Positions 9,336-18,441 of a stretch of 64,000 nucleotides of DNA are shown here, one piece after another. The stretch's first letter is position 1, and each line of letters begins with the position of its first letter. A model generated the notes under the pieces. That model was not told the DNA's origin, ran no database searches, and saw only the letters and a program-made list of their open reading frames with translations. This DNA is from Zooshikella ganghwensis DSM 15267 (GTDB taxonomy: Bacteria; Pseudomonadota; Gammaproteobacteria; Pseudomonadales; Zooshikellaceae): the NCBI RefSeq assembly GCF_000428585.1, contig NZ_AUAF01000013.1, positions 1 to 64,000 on the forward strand. The letters run 5' to 3'. A program made the translations under genes and the position numbers.

Positions 9336-11372
9336 CTAGAGTACTCTCATGCCTGGCTTAGCGCCGCCGTCAGGGTGAATAACCCATAGGTCTTTGCCTC
9401 CAGGACCAGCACAAAGCACCATTCCTTCCGATAAACCAAACCGCATTTTTCTTGGTTTAAGGTTAGCGACAACCACAGTGTGCTTGCCAACTAACTGTTC
9501 AGGGCTATAAGCACTCTTTATCCCAGAAAAGACTGTACGAGTTTGTCCACCTAAATCCAATGTCAGCTTTAACAGCTTTTCTGCCCCCTCAACATGCTCT
9601 GCGTTCGCGATCAGGGCTACGCGTAAGTCAATCTTGGCAAAATCTTCGAAGTTGATTTCGTCCAGAATGGGCTCTTTACTAAGTGGGCTATCGGCTGGTA
9701 TGGCCTGTTGCTTGGGGGCTAGACTTTCTTTGGACGCTTCAACCATTGCACTGACTTTTTTCGGGTCAACCCGGGTTAGCATGGCACTGAATGGTTGAAT
9801 CGCGTGGTTGAGTAAAACCGTATTCACGTCATGCCACTGAAGGGGATCTATACTGAGGAACGCTTCCGTATCTTCAGCTAAAGCCGGAATAATAGGTTTT
9901 AAATACAGCATAATCAGGCGGAATAGGTTAATACCTACGGTACAAACATTAAGGACTTGTTGTTCCTGTCCAGGTTGTTTCGCCAACACCCAAGGTGCTT
10001 GATCATTAATATAGGTGTTTGCTTTATCCGCCAGTGCCATGATCTCGCGAACCGCTTTGGCAAACTCACGCTGTTCATACAAAGAAGCGATTGTTGAGGC
10101 CTGATCTGCAAATGAGGCAATTAAATCTGGCTCACTGTTTTCACTAGAAAGTACACCACCCTGTTTCTTGATGAAGTTGGCACAGCGGCTAGCAATGTTA
10201 ATTACTTTACCCACGAGGTCAGCATTAACACGTTGACAAAAATCTTCTAGGTTAAGGTCAATATCATCAATACGACTGTTGAGCTTTGCGGCATAGTAGT
10301 AGCGCAGATAAGAAGGGTTTAAGTGATCAAGGTAGGTGCGGGCAGTAATGAACGTCCCTCTGGACTTGGACATTTTTTCATTGTTGACGGTGAGATAGCC
10401 ATGTACGCACACTTGAGTAGGGGTGCGATAGCCTGCACCAGATAGCATAGCAGGCCAAAACAGGCAGTGGAAGTTGACAATGTCCTTACCGATAAAATGG
10501 TAAACTTCGGCCCGACTTTCTGGATTCCAGAATGTATCAAAATCGAGGTCATCACGCTTGTCACAGAGGTTTTTAAAGCTAGCCATGTAGCCTATAGGTG
10601 CATCCAGCCAAACGTAAAAGTATTTGCCAGGTGCTTCTGGTATCTCAAAGCCAAAGTAGGGGGCATCACGAGAGATATCCCAGTCTTGTAAACCACTATC
10701 CAGCCATTCGGCAAGCTTATTAGCGATTTCTGGTTGGACGTGCCCAGTTGTTGTCCATTTCTGTAAAAAGTCAGTGAACTCGCTGAGTTTGAAAAAGTAA
10801 TGCTCAGACTGCTTCGTTATTGGTTTTGCGCCAGACAACGTGGATGCTGCATTTTTGAGCTCCGCTGGTGAGTAAGTAGCACTGCATACTTCACAGTTAT
10901 CGCCATACTGGTCTGCCGCGCCACACCGAGGACATTCCCCTTTTATATAACGATCAGCTAAGAACATATGCTTTTCAGGGTCATAAGCCTGGCTGATGGT
11001 TTTTTTGGAAATATGTCCTGCAGAGCGAAGGGCTAAATAGATGGTTTCTGCAAGCTCACGGTTTTCTTCTGAGTGTGTGGAGTAATAGTTATCGAACTCA
11101 ACAGAGAACTCACTAAAGTCTTTGATACGCTCAGCGTTAATATTTTTAACCAGCTCATCTGGCGTGATGCCGAGTTTTTCAGCGTGAAGGCTAATGGCTG
11201 TGCCATGAGCATCATCTGCACAGACATAAATACACTGGTGGCCACGCATTTTTTGAAAACGGACCCAAATATCAGTTTGAATGTATTCCACTAAATGCCC
11301 CATATGCAAAGGACCATTTGCATAGGGTAGGGCGCTTGTTACCAGAATGTTTCGTTTAGCTTCTTGGGTCAT
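9336..11372 (-). CDS. metG: Methionyl-tRNA synthetase
   Basis: A class I aminoacyl-tRNA synthetase charging initiator and elongator tRNA-Met. I choose the ATG that gives [10 protein letters not shown] (678 residues); six extra upstream codons are possible but not family-like. The HIGH motif appears as HMGH (residues 23-26) and the KMSKS loop near 332-336. The zinc knuckle has CPRC and CEVC pairs around 145-162. A C-terminal tRNA-binding (Arc1p/EMAP-like) domain begins near FAKIDLRV and mediates dimerisation. It is transcribed away from the DnaT-like/apbC side, as in Pseudomonas where metG and apbC are divergent. Confidence 0.97.
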   Translation of the reverse strand: MTQEAKRNILVTSALPYANGPLHMGHLVEYIQTDIWVRFQKMRGHQCIYVCADDAHGTAISLHAEKLGITPDELVKNINAERIKDFSEFSVEFDNYYSTHSEENRELAETIYLALRSAGHISKKTISQAYDPEKHMFLADRYIKGECPRCGAADQYGDNCEVCSATYSPAELKNAASTLSGAKPITKQSEHYFFKLSEFTDFLQKWTTTGHVQPEIANKLAEWLDSGLQDWDISRDAPYFGFEIPEAPGKYFYVWLDAPIGYMASFKNLCDKRDDLDFDTFWNPESRAEVYHFIGKDIVNFHCLFWPAMLSGAGYRTPTQVCVHGYLTVNNEKMSKSRGTFITARTYLDHLNPSYLRYYYAAKLNSRIDDIDLNLEDFCQRVNADLVGKVINIASRCANFIKKQGGVLSSENSEPDLIASFADQASTIASLYEQREFAKAVREIMALADKANTYINDQAPWVLAKQPGQEQQVLNVCTVGINLFRLIMLYLKPIIPALAEDTEAFLSIDPLQWHDVNTVLLNHAIQPFSAMLTRVDPKKVSAMVEASKESLAPKQQAIPADSPLSKEPILDEINFEDFAKIDLRVALIANAEHVEGAEKLLKLTLDLGGQTRTVFSGIKSAYSPEQLVGKHTVVVANLKPRKMRFGLSEGMVLCAGPGGKDLWVIHPDGGAKPGMRVL

Positions 11373-12293
11373 GGTCAGCCAGTATCTCAATTCTAAAGTT
11401 CAATAAGGGGGCCAATTATAATGCCAAAGATGCTGGGTTTCACCCAGCAATAGTTCAGGTTTTTGCCAATCCAGAATGTTAGCGAACACTTATGGGTTAT
11501 GGTCAAGTATTACTTCAACTAACAAATGTTGACAGAAAAAGGTTGGCATCATTCAAGCCTTCTCTTTTACAATTAAAGGTATACATATTGATACACTACG
11601 TTTGAGGCATTGATTGGCGAGTGAGTCACTGACTCGTTTCCTTGTGTAGGCTACTAGTGGTTTTAGCGTAGTTTCTCTATTTGATTAGAGACTGTCCCTT
11701 AAGTATGAGTGTCGCTAGTGTAAGTCCATAATTAGGTAATATCCCTTACACAGAAGTGTTAGGTAAATAGCAACACTAAAGTAATAAGCTGCCATGCTGG
11801 GTAATTAGGTGAAATGAAATCATGCTACATGTGATGGCTACAGCTTCATACTTTAGGTGTCGTTTAAGAGAACAGTTTTGCCTTAAGTATGGTAGATTAC
11901 CTTAATTACACTGAACTCAACTGAAGTATGTTGGAATAAAACAGCCTTAATCACACCTAATGAGTGGATAGGTTGTGAATAAAGTGAAACGTACTAATTC
12001 TTCTTGCTCGATTTTCAGATATGTCTATAATCGTCGCCCCTTTCTCTTCATTGATTGAAGGAAGGAATTGTAAGGTTAGCCCGTTAAGGCTGAACGCTGG
12101 GCGAAAGGAATTCACCCATTGCTCTTAAAGTAAGATATGTTGGCCTTTGTTGGCGGGTATGTCTTCCTTGGTTAGTGGTCGTGCGAAGCAAAGACATTAG
12201 TCAGTAGGTACGCACAAGATGTATATAGTACGTTGAAGTAGCTGGAGCGACCTTTGCATTAGTAACAGCGGGTAGATAGCAAGCAGGTATGTT
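11373..12293. other. Long non-coding gap between divergent metG and DnaT-like gene
   Basis: About 920 bases without an ORF worth keeping. It holds the metG upstream region, with a perfect 7-bp hairpin at 11431-11449 (loop TTTCA) that would lie in the metG leader. A promoter-like site is at 12004-12031, and a roughly 255-base leader before the DnaT-like gene has several possible short hairpins. I compared it by eye with tRNA, 4.5S, 6S, tmRNA and RNase P RNA patterns and found no match. The middle part (11500-11990) is AT-rich and shows nothing I can name. Confidence 0.4.
12004..12031 (+). promoter_or_regulatory. Sigma70-type promoter with GC-rich discriminator
   Basis: TTGCTC, 16 bases, then a perfect TATAAT, immediately followed by CGTCGCCCC. 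The consensus -10 with a GC-rich start region is typical of strong, stringently controlled promoters of stable RNA or growth-linked genes. Transcription would start near 12038 and give a leader of about 255 bases before the DnaT-like gene. Confidence 0.55.
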
Positions 12294-12767
12294 ATGAGCA
12301 ATGATCGAAAACGATACAATCGTTTACTCAACCAGGGTGTTCCACCTTGGGAAATAGTTACTGCAGAAACTGCTTCAGACTCACCTCAGCACCCGGTTTT
12401 TGGTCGAGGTAGGGAGGCTGATCAGCAGCGCTCAGATAACCAGGAAGGTACATCTGGAGCAAGAGTACAACCTTTGCCTGAGGATTTTGAGCCAGATCCT
12501 CGATATGTTGAGTGGCTTGCTATTCACCATGGAATTCCGGCAGAATTTATTTGGAAGCAACTACCTGATTTCAAGTTATACTGGCTGGAAACAGGTGAAG
12601 CACGTAAAGCTTGGCAAAATCGATTTAAAAACCATGTGATCTATCAGTGGAAGCGCCAGCAAAGTGAAAGACGGCAAAACACTTATCAATCAACGGCTGA
12701 AGAACTTACAGACTACAGCTGGGCCAACAAATTCCGCTTCGAAAGCGGCGTCGAGCGATCCGACTAA
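12294..12767 (+). CDS. DnaT-like single-strand DNA-binding domain protein
   Basis: 157 residues. The N-terminal 60 are polar and probably disordered. The C-terminal half (about 62-121) reads like the DnaT DNA-binding domain: DFEPDPRYVEWLA, GIPAEFIWKQLPDFKLYWLE, then a basic W-x-x-RFK-x-HV-x-x-QW helix. In E. coli, DnaT bridges PriB and DnaC during replication restart. Similar domains also occur in phage and plasmid primosomal proteins. The next gene overlaps it and resembles the lambda P helicase loader, so the two together look like a helicase-loading module. The family is inferred from motif memory, not from a search. Confidence 0.72.
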   Translation: MSNDRKRYNRLLNQGVPPWEIVTAETASDSPQHPVFGRGREADQQRSDNQEGTSGARVQPLPEDFEPDPRYVEWLAIHHGIPAEFIWKQLPDFKLYWLETGEARKAWQNRFKNHVIYQWKRQQSERRQNTYQSTAEELTDYSWANKFRFESGVERSD

Positions 12768-13392
12768 GTATTATCAGGCCATTAATGCTGTTTTTCGGAA
12801 GTTAAGAGCAGCGTCACCGATTAAGTTCCGGTCTGCCTTTCCTACGCAGGATGACCTAGAAGTAGCAAAGTCTTTATGGCTTGATATGCTCAAGGAGTAT
12901 TCGCCTGAGCGAATAGTCAACGCTGCTGACCTTGCTATTCGACACACTGAGTTTTTTCCTGACCTAAAAGAAATTCTTTACTATTGCCGGTTACGCTACG
13001 AAGAGCTTGGCTTAAAAAAGCCCCTGGCGGCCTACTATGAAGCTTGCAATGCTGCTGAGTTTTCGCCTGACTACAGCTGGTCTCATCCTGCCGTGTATTT
13101 AGCGGCAAAAGCCACGGGTTGGATGGTGCTCCGTAGTGAAGAGCAGCGCGTAGCTTTCCCTCTATTTAAAAACAACTATGAGCAATTATGTCAGCGATTA
13201 TTGGATGGTGAGTCGCTTGATGAACCCGTTGCTCTTGCGTTAGAGCACAAAAGATCATCTATTCAAGATGTCGCCGAGCAACAGTCAAATAAACAGCTTC
13301 AAGCAGCCATGCAGGCTCAAGGCATCAATCCTAAAGGCGGGCGAGCTGCATTTCTCGCGCTGCGATCAAAGCTCAAAAAATCTTCTGATTAA
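12664..13392 (+). CDS. Lambda-P-like replication protein (putative helicase loader)
   Basis: 242 residues from a GTG preceded by GGAAG ten bases upstream. The conserved part begins near residue 35: INAVFRKLRAASP, then W-x-x-x-L-KEYSPERI-NAA-x-x-A, F-PDLKEILYYCR, and a C-terminal AAFLALRSKL. Phage lambda P shows the same order: INGVFSQL, a Trp-containing helix, V-AGM-x-x-AR, F-PSPGQFV-WCR and a short C-terminal helix. Lambda P recruits DnaB helicase to an origin. The first 104 bases overlap the DnaT-like gene in another frame; a later start is possible but I see no good ATG. A transferred phage gene turned resident, or a bacterial loader family, are both possible. Confidence 0.65.
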   Translation: MKDGKTLINQRLKNLQTTAGPTNSASKAASSDPTKYYQAINAVFRKLRAASPIKFRSAFPTQDDLEVAKSLWLDMLKEYSPERIVNAADLAIRHTEFFPDLKEILYYCRLRYEELGLKKPLAAYYEACNAAEFSPDYSWSHPAVYLAAKATGWMVLRSEEQRVAFPLFKNNYEQLCQRLLDGESLDEPVALALEHKRSSIQDVAEQQSNKQLQAAMQAQGINPKGGRAAFLALRSKLKKSSD

Positions 13393-13423
13393 TCCTTTTA
13401 GTGCCCTTTTGGTGGGAGTGAGT

Positions 13424-14518
13424 ATGACCCAACGCATACGCCAGTGTGTTGAATCGTTGATACAACAATCATTAAAGCCATATCTGGATATTCCATTAGT
13501 CACAAGCGATGTCATCAAGCATTTTCAATTGATTGATGATCATCTTGATATTGCAATTGAATTCAACTTTCCTGCAAACGACATCAAACAGCCTTTAGAA
13601 GAAACCCTTAAGCAAGGGCTTGCTGAACTCTCTGATATAACAACTTTGAATATAGTTGTGAATTGGACAGTGCCGACCTTTCCTCGTTTAACGCAAATAC
13701 CAGCGCTGCAGCAGGTCAAAAATATTGTTGCCGTCGCATCAGGTAAGGGAGGGGTCGGCAAATCGACAACTGCTGCTAACTTAGCGCTAGCTTTAGCGCA
13801 AGAAGGTGCCCAAGTGGGTGTTCTTGATGCGGACATTTATGGACCCAGCCAAGGTATGATGTTGGGTGTGGCTGAGGATGCACGTCCAGAAACCATTGAT
13901 GATAAATATTTTAAGCCACTCATAGCTCATAACATTCAAGTCATGTCTATGGCATTTTTGGTGACGGACAAAACGCCTATGGTATGGCGTGGTCCTATGG
14001 TCAGCGGCGCGTTACAGCAGTTGTTACAACAAACACTGTGGCAGTCATTAGATTACCTTATTATTGATATGCCACCAGGCACGGGTGATATTCAATTGAC
14101 TTTGGCCCAGAAAGTGCCAGTAACAGCGGCCGTGATGGTCACCACACCCCAAGATATTGCCTTGCTTGATGTGTGCAAAGGCATTGAAATGTTCCATAAG
14201 GTGAAAGTTCCTGTTGCAGGTGTTGTAGAAAATATGGCCATGCATGTTTGTAGTCAGTGTGGGCATGAGGAGGCAATCTTCGGTGAGGGTGGTGGTGCGC
14301 AGTTAGCTGATGAATATCATGTGCCCTTGCTAGGTTCATTACCACTGGATTTAAAAATACGTCAACAAACAGATAGTGGTAAGCCAACAGTATTAGCCGA
14401 GCCTGATGGTCAGATTGCTGAGCGTTATCGAGTAATTGCAAGAAACATGGCTGTACAGCTGGATAAAATTACCGAGTCGATGTCTTCTGGGCCTACGATT
14501 TCTATTGCGGATGACTAA
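13424..14518 (+). CDS. apbC: Iron-sulfur cluster carrier protein ApbC/Mrp
   Basis: A P-loop ATPase that binds and delivers [4Fe-4S] clusters to apo-proteins. The ATG at 13424 (after GTGGGAGTGAGT, a fair ribosome site) gives 364 residues; the open frame continues upstream into the lambda-P-like gene but is unlike the family there. Domains: a short MIP18/DUF59-like N-terminus (about 5-85), then the Mrp ATPase with deviant Walker A SGKGGVGKST near 108-117, and the cluster-binding C-x-x-C in CSQCGHE near 275-278. The pair apbC-dcd is as in Pseudomonas. Confidence 0.94.
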   Translation: MTQRIRQCVESLIQQSLKPYLDIPLVTSDVIKHFQLIDDHLDIAIEFNFPANDIKQPLEETLKQGLAELSDITTLNIVVNWTVPTFPRLTQIPALQQVKNIVAVASGKGGVGKSTTAANLALALAQEGAQVGVLDADIYGPSQGMMLGVAEDARPETIDDKYFKPLIAHNIQVMSMAFLVTDKTPMVWRGPMVSGALQQLLQQTLWQSLDYLIIDMPPGTGDIQLTLAQKVPVTAAVMVTTPQDIALLDVCKGIEMFHKVKVPVAGVVENMAMHVCSQCGHEEAIFGEGGGAQLADEYHVPLLGSLPLDLKIRQQTDSGKPTVLAEPDGQIAERYRVIARNMAVQLDKITESMSSGPTISIADD

Positions 14519-14570
14519 ACTGATTAGCATACGTTATTGATGATTTGCGATTTTTTCTGGAGTAGACAAC

Positions 14571-15155
14571 ATGAGACTGTGTGATCGTGATATTGAAGCG
14601 TTGATGGAGCAAGGAGAGATTGTAATCGATCCACAGCCACCATTATCTCGAATTAATGGTGTCAGTGTTGACTTAACACTGGGTAATAGCTTTCGGGTGT
14701 TTAATGATCATGCAGCCCCCTATGTTGACCTGAGTGGTCCTAGGGAAGAAATGGATCGTGTACTTGACTCGATTATGAGCAAGGAAATTATCCTGGAAGA
14801 TGAAGAGTCCTTCTTCTTACACCCTGGCGAATTGGCATTGGCTGTTACTAAAGAATCCGTGACGTTACCAGATAACATTGTTGGTTGGCTTGATGGTCGT
14901 TCTTCCCTGGCACGCCTTGGGTTGATGGTGCATGTAACTGCGCACCGAATTGATCCTGGTTGGAGTGGACAGATTGTATTGGAGTTTTTTAATGGCGGAA
15001 AGCTACCTCTTGGTTTAAAGCCTAATATGACCATTGGTGCCATTAATTTTGAAACGATGACTGGTCCAGCGATGCGCCCTTATAATAAGCGACAAGATGC
15101 TAAGTACCGCAATCAATCCAGTGCGATTGCCAGTCGAATTAGTCGTGATAGTTAA
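14571..15155 (+). CDS. dcd: dCTP deaminase
   Basis: Converts dCTP to dUTP for thymidylate synthesis; a trimeric enzyme of the dUTPase fold. It is 194 residues, close to the 193 of E. coli. The family signature [13 protein letters not shown] carries Ser111 and Arg115, HRIDPGW is present, and the catalytic Glu138 lies in VLEFF. It is preceded by GGAG about eight bases before the ATG and follows apbC by 52 bases. Confidence 0.97.
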   Translation: MRLCDRDIEALMEQGEIVIDPQPPLSRINGVSVDLTLGNSFRVFNDHAAPYVDLSGPREEMDRVLDSIMSKEIILEDEESFFLHPGELALAVTKESVTLPDNIVGWLDGRSSLARLGLMVHVTAHRIDPGWSGQIVLEFFNGGKLPLGLKPNMTIGAINFETMTGPAMRPYNKRQDAKYRNQSSAIASRISRDS

Positions 15156-15307
15156 AGATAGATGTTGAGTGTTGCTTCTAATTTCAGCGCCATTAACTTT
15201 TAAATCATTGTGGACTATTGATCGGCATTTTTCAGCAGGGCGGGGAATTTGTGCTTTAGTTAAAGTATAGAATTTTAGAATTTACTATAAAGGCTGGAGT
15301 TTTACCC

Positions 15308-16180
15308 TTGAGCTCTCGAACCATTAATGTATTTTTTGGGTTGTTTATAGCCTTTCACCGTATATTGACGTTACAGCTTGGCCGTAAGCCGCGCTTTTTT
15401 CTATATGTTTTTTATGGAACCTTTATTTTAATTAGCGTGCTTTTTTCGGCATTACTTTCCCCTCAGGCTGTGGCGGCAGAAAAAAAAGAAATGCCCCGAG
15501 TGCTTTATGTCAGCGATCCCTGGCCACCTTATATTCTTGGTGAGATAGGAAGGCCAGCCACGGGCGGAGTAGCAGTAAATTTTGCTCGCGAACTGTTAAA
15601 ACGTCTTGGCTTTCAAATGGATACCATGTTGTATCCGTGGGAGGAGTGCTTAAGGATGATCCATGAGCACACGGCTGACATAGTCTTTCCTCTTATTCAA
15701 ACCACAGAGCGATCTGGTTATATGACATTTAGCCAGACTGTCTTTATATCTCATGACCGTGTGTGGTATTTGCGGCGGCGTGGTGAGCCTGTTCAGTGGC
15801 AATTAATGAGTGACTTGTATCCTTATCGTGTGGCAACCATTCGAGGTTATAGCCATGGCGTGGATATGGATAAAGCGATCGAAGAAAATAAGTTTAAAGA
15901 AGTTTTTTATGGTGCAGATCATCTGGAAAATATTGATAAACTTATGAATAATGAAGTTGACTTAATGATTGCAGATGAGCAAGTGATGCAGGATATTATT
16001 CGCCGACATCCAAAATGGCGTGACAAATTTAGTTTTGCCAGAAAAGCCATCAGTAAAAGTCAATATAAAATAGCTTTTTCTAAAGGTTCAAAGTTAAGTT
16101 CGCGTATAGATGATATTAACCTAGAAATAAAGCGTATGCGTTCAGATGGTAGTTTACGTAAAATTTTTTCAAATTATTAG
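15308..16180 (+). CDS. Periplasmic solute-binding protein, family 3 (amino-acid type)
   Basis: 290 residues from a TTG codon with a good GGAG eight bases upstream; no other start precedes the signal region. A hydrophobic stretch at about 31-51 ends in PQAVAA, a likely signal peptidase I site before Glu58. The mature part follows the SBP_bac_3 plan: VLYVSDPWPPY, GGVAVNFARELLKRLGF, W-EECLRMI, ADIVFPLIQTTERSGYMTFSQ, R-ATIRGYSHG, NNEVDLMIAD and a C-terminal IKRMRSDGSLRKI. No ABC permease or ATPase gene is nearby. It may be a stand-alone sensor or scavenging protein, or work with a transporter elsewhere. Confidence 0.78.
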   Translation: MSSRTINVFFGLFIAFHRILTLQLGRKPRFFLYVFYGTFILISVLFSALLSPQAVAAEKKEMPRVLYVSDPWPPYILGEIGRPATGGVAVNFARELLKRLGFQMDTMLYPWEECLRMIHEHTADIVFPLIQTTERSGYMTFSQTVFISHDRVWYLRRRGEPVQWQLMSDLYPYRVATIRGYSHGVDMDKAIEENKFKEVFYGADHLENIDKLMNNEVDLMIADEQVMQDIIRRHPKWRDKFSFARKAISKSQYKIAFSKGSKLSSRIDDINLEIKRMRSDGSLRKIFSNY

Positions 16181-16356
16181 GTTCTCTGCTGATCGCAATC
16201 AATATCATACTATGTTTGCTCGGTCATACTCGCCTGTAAAGATAAATTAAAGGACAAAGCCAAGGCTGAGCAGGTATAGTTTTAAGCAGATATAGTTTTA
16301 AAAAAAGCTTGGTCATAAAGTTTATAATAAATCGCCATCAGGAATAGGGCACTGTT

Positions 16357-16872
16357 ATGTTGGAACAGTCAACGATTGAAAATAATGTGCGAGATGTATT
16401 TCAGGGACAAAAAGCTTCAGACTTAATGACAACGCAGGTTTGTACTGCACACTATGATTGGTCAGTTAATCAGCTGGCTGATTTTTTAGTTGATCATCAA
16501 ATATCTGGGGCGCCAGTCATTGACGAGTCAGGTAAGTTGTTAGGTGTTGTTACATTAACGGACTTGGTTCGTTATGCAAGTTTACAGTCAGATGAACCCC
16601 CTGTCCGTGATTCAGGCTTTTATCAGGCATTAGATAATTATAGGTTGTCTAGTGAAGAGCGTAATGCTTTTCGTGTAACAGTTGATAATTCAACGCTTGT
16701 TGCTGATATTATGACACCTTTGGTGTATGAGGTAGAGCCTGCTACTCCACTGGTGCAAGTTGCTGAAGCTATGGTGAGAGGGAAAATTCATCGTGTTTTG
16801 GTGACCAAAAATAAAGAAGTTGTAGGTATTATTTCTGTTCTCGATTTATTAAAAGCGGCCATTTCATTATAG
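16357..16872 (+). CDS. Tandem CBS-domain protein
   Basis: 171 residues made almost entirely of two CBS motifs. The first, at about 17-75, contains DLMTTQV, AD-FLVDHQISGAPVID and GVVTLTDLVRY. The second, at about 108-170, contains ADIMTPLVYEV, VAEAMVRGKIHRVLV and VGIISVLDLLKA. Such free-standing pairs bind adenosine nucleotides and act as energy-state sensors, but the partner is not evident from the context. It is preceded by AGGAATAGGGC some ten bases before the ATG. It stands alone, with an inverted repeat about 150 bases downstream. Confidence 0.85.
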   Translation: MLEQSTIENNVRDVFQGQKASDLMTTQVCTAHYDWSVNQLADFLVDHQISGAPVIDESGKLLGVVTLTDLVRYASLQSDEPPVRDSGFYQALDNYRLSSEERNAFRVTVDNSTLVADIMTPLVYEVEPATPLVQVAEAMVRGKIHRVLVTKNKEVVGIISVLDLLKAAISL

Positions 16873-17223
16873 TTAAATTATAGGTCTGGCTATATTCTAC
16901 AATTTTCCGTGTCAGAACTACTTCGCTATTGCAGTTTATTTTTTTACCTTAAACTCGGCTTTGGCCATTATTGAATACACATGACGGCTAAAAATAAGCT
17001 ATTAGAAACAACGGGTTAGAATTAATTCATATCATGGTTTTCATTAGACATGAGTTAATTCAGGTTATAACCACTAACAGTATTGCTTTACCTGCAATGC
17101 CTTAGCTTCTAAATGGCCAAAGTCGAGTTAAATGGACTTTTGCTTGTAATTAAATGTTTACTTTTTAAAAAATAGCACGCTAATACAGCGTGCTAGTAAT
17201 ATTGATAGTTAGCATGTTGATAG
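16873..17223. other. Convergent intergenic region with two hairpins
   Basis: About 350 AT-rich bases between the CBS gene and the oppositely oriented triple-repeat gene. A 12-bp stem (17019-17030 with 17050-17061, one mismatch, 19-base loop) may end the CBS transcript, though it has no T-run. The terminator of the minus-strand gene is at 17163-17195. A direct repeat of TTGATAGTTAG occurs at 17202-17212 and 17217-17227, overlapping the stop codon of the minus-strand gene. Nothing else was recognised. Confidence 0.5.
17163..17195 (-). terminator. Rho-independent terminator of the triple-repeat gene
   Basis: A perfect 9-bp stem TAGCACGCT/AGCGTGCTA (17173-17195) with a five-base loop, followed on the minus strand by TTTTTT. 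It sits 28 bases after the stop codon. Confidence 0.85.
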
Positions 17224-18441
17224 TTAGTAAGTTCCGTAGTATGTACTGAAAAAGTCAGTAAGATAGCCCTGTCCGGATATCATATTTATTTGTGCCCGAT
17301 ACTGTAAGCCTCTTCTAAGACTAACAAAAACACGAGCGTCTTGCTGGCTAACTTTAATGACCAGGTAACCATTTCGGGTATTATCAATGGCTGCTCTAAA
17401 TAGCTTTAGATATCGATTTGGCTGATTGAACGAGTCAATCGTTGCTGTGAGTGTTTGTTGTAACTGAGGTATAAATAGAGAAATATGTTGTCCTACCATA
17501 AGTTGCTGAATAGCGCTGGTATTTACGTTGAGGTAAGCGACAGGATTACTTTGAGAGTAGTTTACTAGATCGGCTTGCCACAAAGAGACGACAGGTTGAG
17601 TGGGTTGGTTAATGCTATCATCATTGACCAGACTGATAACACCTTGGTTAGTCACATGGCTGAGTCTTGCTTCGTAGGTGCCCTCACTGCATTTTATTGT
17701 TATGTAAGACTCAATCTCATTCGTTACGATGGTTATAAATTCTTCGTCGTTTGCTTCGGAAAACTTACCTTGCCAAATCGTCATGTTGCCTGGTTGCGAT
17801 TCACGATGAGTTAATGTAGCAATAAGCGTTTTATGGTTTTGGGGAAGTGTTATCTGCAAACGCCAGCCAAGTTGTAGCCTATTAAATACACTGGTATTAG
17901 CTATAACAGCGTAATCACCTTTTGCATTTTGCTCAGAGCTTAGCGTCCAAATTTTAAGGGTGGGGTGTTCGGCTTCTTGGACATTTTTTATTAAATCATC
18001 TTCGCTAACAATTAATCCTTTACCTGTAGTATTATTTATTTGAACCTCATAACTTCCTTCATTGGTAAAAAGGTTAATACGAGTGCTTTTGGGTGTGACA
18101 ATTAGACTGGCTGACCCGCTACAGGACTGACCAATTATATTGGCTTGCCAGATAGTAATATTTCCGCTGTTTTGCTCACTCTCTGTTAGTTGTAATACGA
18201 TTTTTTGGTTAGGGAAAGGTAATGTAAGCTGTGTACCAATAACCATCTTGTTGAGCTTATCAGCATGAGCTGTGATAAAAATGGCTGGGGAGCCATTAGG
18301 CGCTGTTCCATAGGGTGAGCCTTGCTGTAACTCCCATAAGCTTATTGCATTATTGTTAGCACTTATGGTTGGTATATAAAAGAAAATAAGAAGGCTGATA
18401 AATAACGCAGCAATTGGTGAAGTGAATGCAGGTGTTTTCAC
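17224..18441 (-). CDS. Exported protein of three tandem ~115-residue repeats, function unknown
   Basis: I start it at a GTG at 18441 because GGAG stands six bases before it and the product then begins with a classic signal peptide (hydrophobic AALFISLLIFFYI, then PTISA). A longer reading from an ATG at 18522 puts 27 polar residues in front and has no ribosome site. The mature protein is three diverged repeats at about 33-148, 162-274 and 284-395. Each starts with a hydrophobic-LW motif. Each continues with a strand containing V-ANTS or a similar run, L--G--L-L-LP, and (repeats 1 and 2) GN-TIWQ, and closes with Y--- -N---G-G-(I/L). The pattern faintly recalls the prodomain of secreted reprolysin-type metalloproteases, but no protease domain is attached. 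A lone gene with its own terminator. Confidence 0.7.
   Translation of the reverse strand: MKTPAFTSPIAALFISLLIFFYIPTISANNNAISLWELQQGSPYGTAPNGSPAIFITAHADKLNKMVIGTQLTLPFPNQKIVLQLTESEQNSGNITIWQANIIGQSCSGSASLIVTPKSTRINLFTNEGSYEVQINNTTGKGLIVSEDDLIKNVQEAEHPTLKIWTLSSEQNAKGDYAVIANTSVFNRLQLGWRLQITLPQNHKTLIATLTHRESQPGNMTIWQGKFSEANDEEFITIVTNEIESYITIKCSEGTYEARLSHVTNQGVISLVNDDSINQPTQPVVSLWQADLVNYSQSNPVAYLNVNTSAIQQLMVGQHISLFIPQLQQTLTATIDSFNQPNRYLKLFRAAIDNTRNGYLVIKVSQQDARVFVSLRRGLQYRAQINMISGQGYLTDFFSTYYGTY

Noticed and set aside
12026-12293. tRNA, 4.5S, 6S, tmRNA or RNase P RNA behind the strong promoter
   Set aside because: None of the known conserved sequences or a cloverleaf can be found in the leader.
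12664-12767. Overlap of the DnaT-like and lambda-P-like frames as a frameshifted single gene
   Set aside because: Each product matches a separate family over its full conserved part, and the DnaT-like protein ends shortly after its domain, so two overlapping genes are more likely.
17202-17227. TTGATAGTTAG direct repeats as an insertion footprint
   Set aside because: Only two short copies, four bases apart, with no element between them; probably a local duplication.
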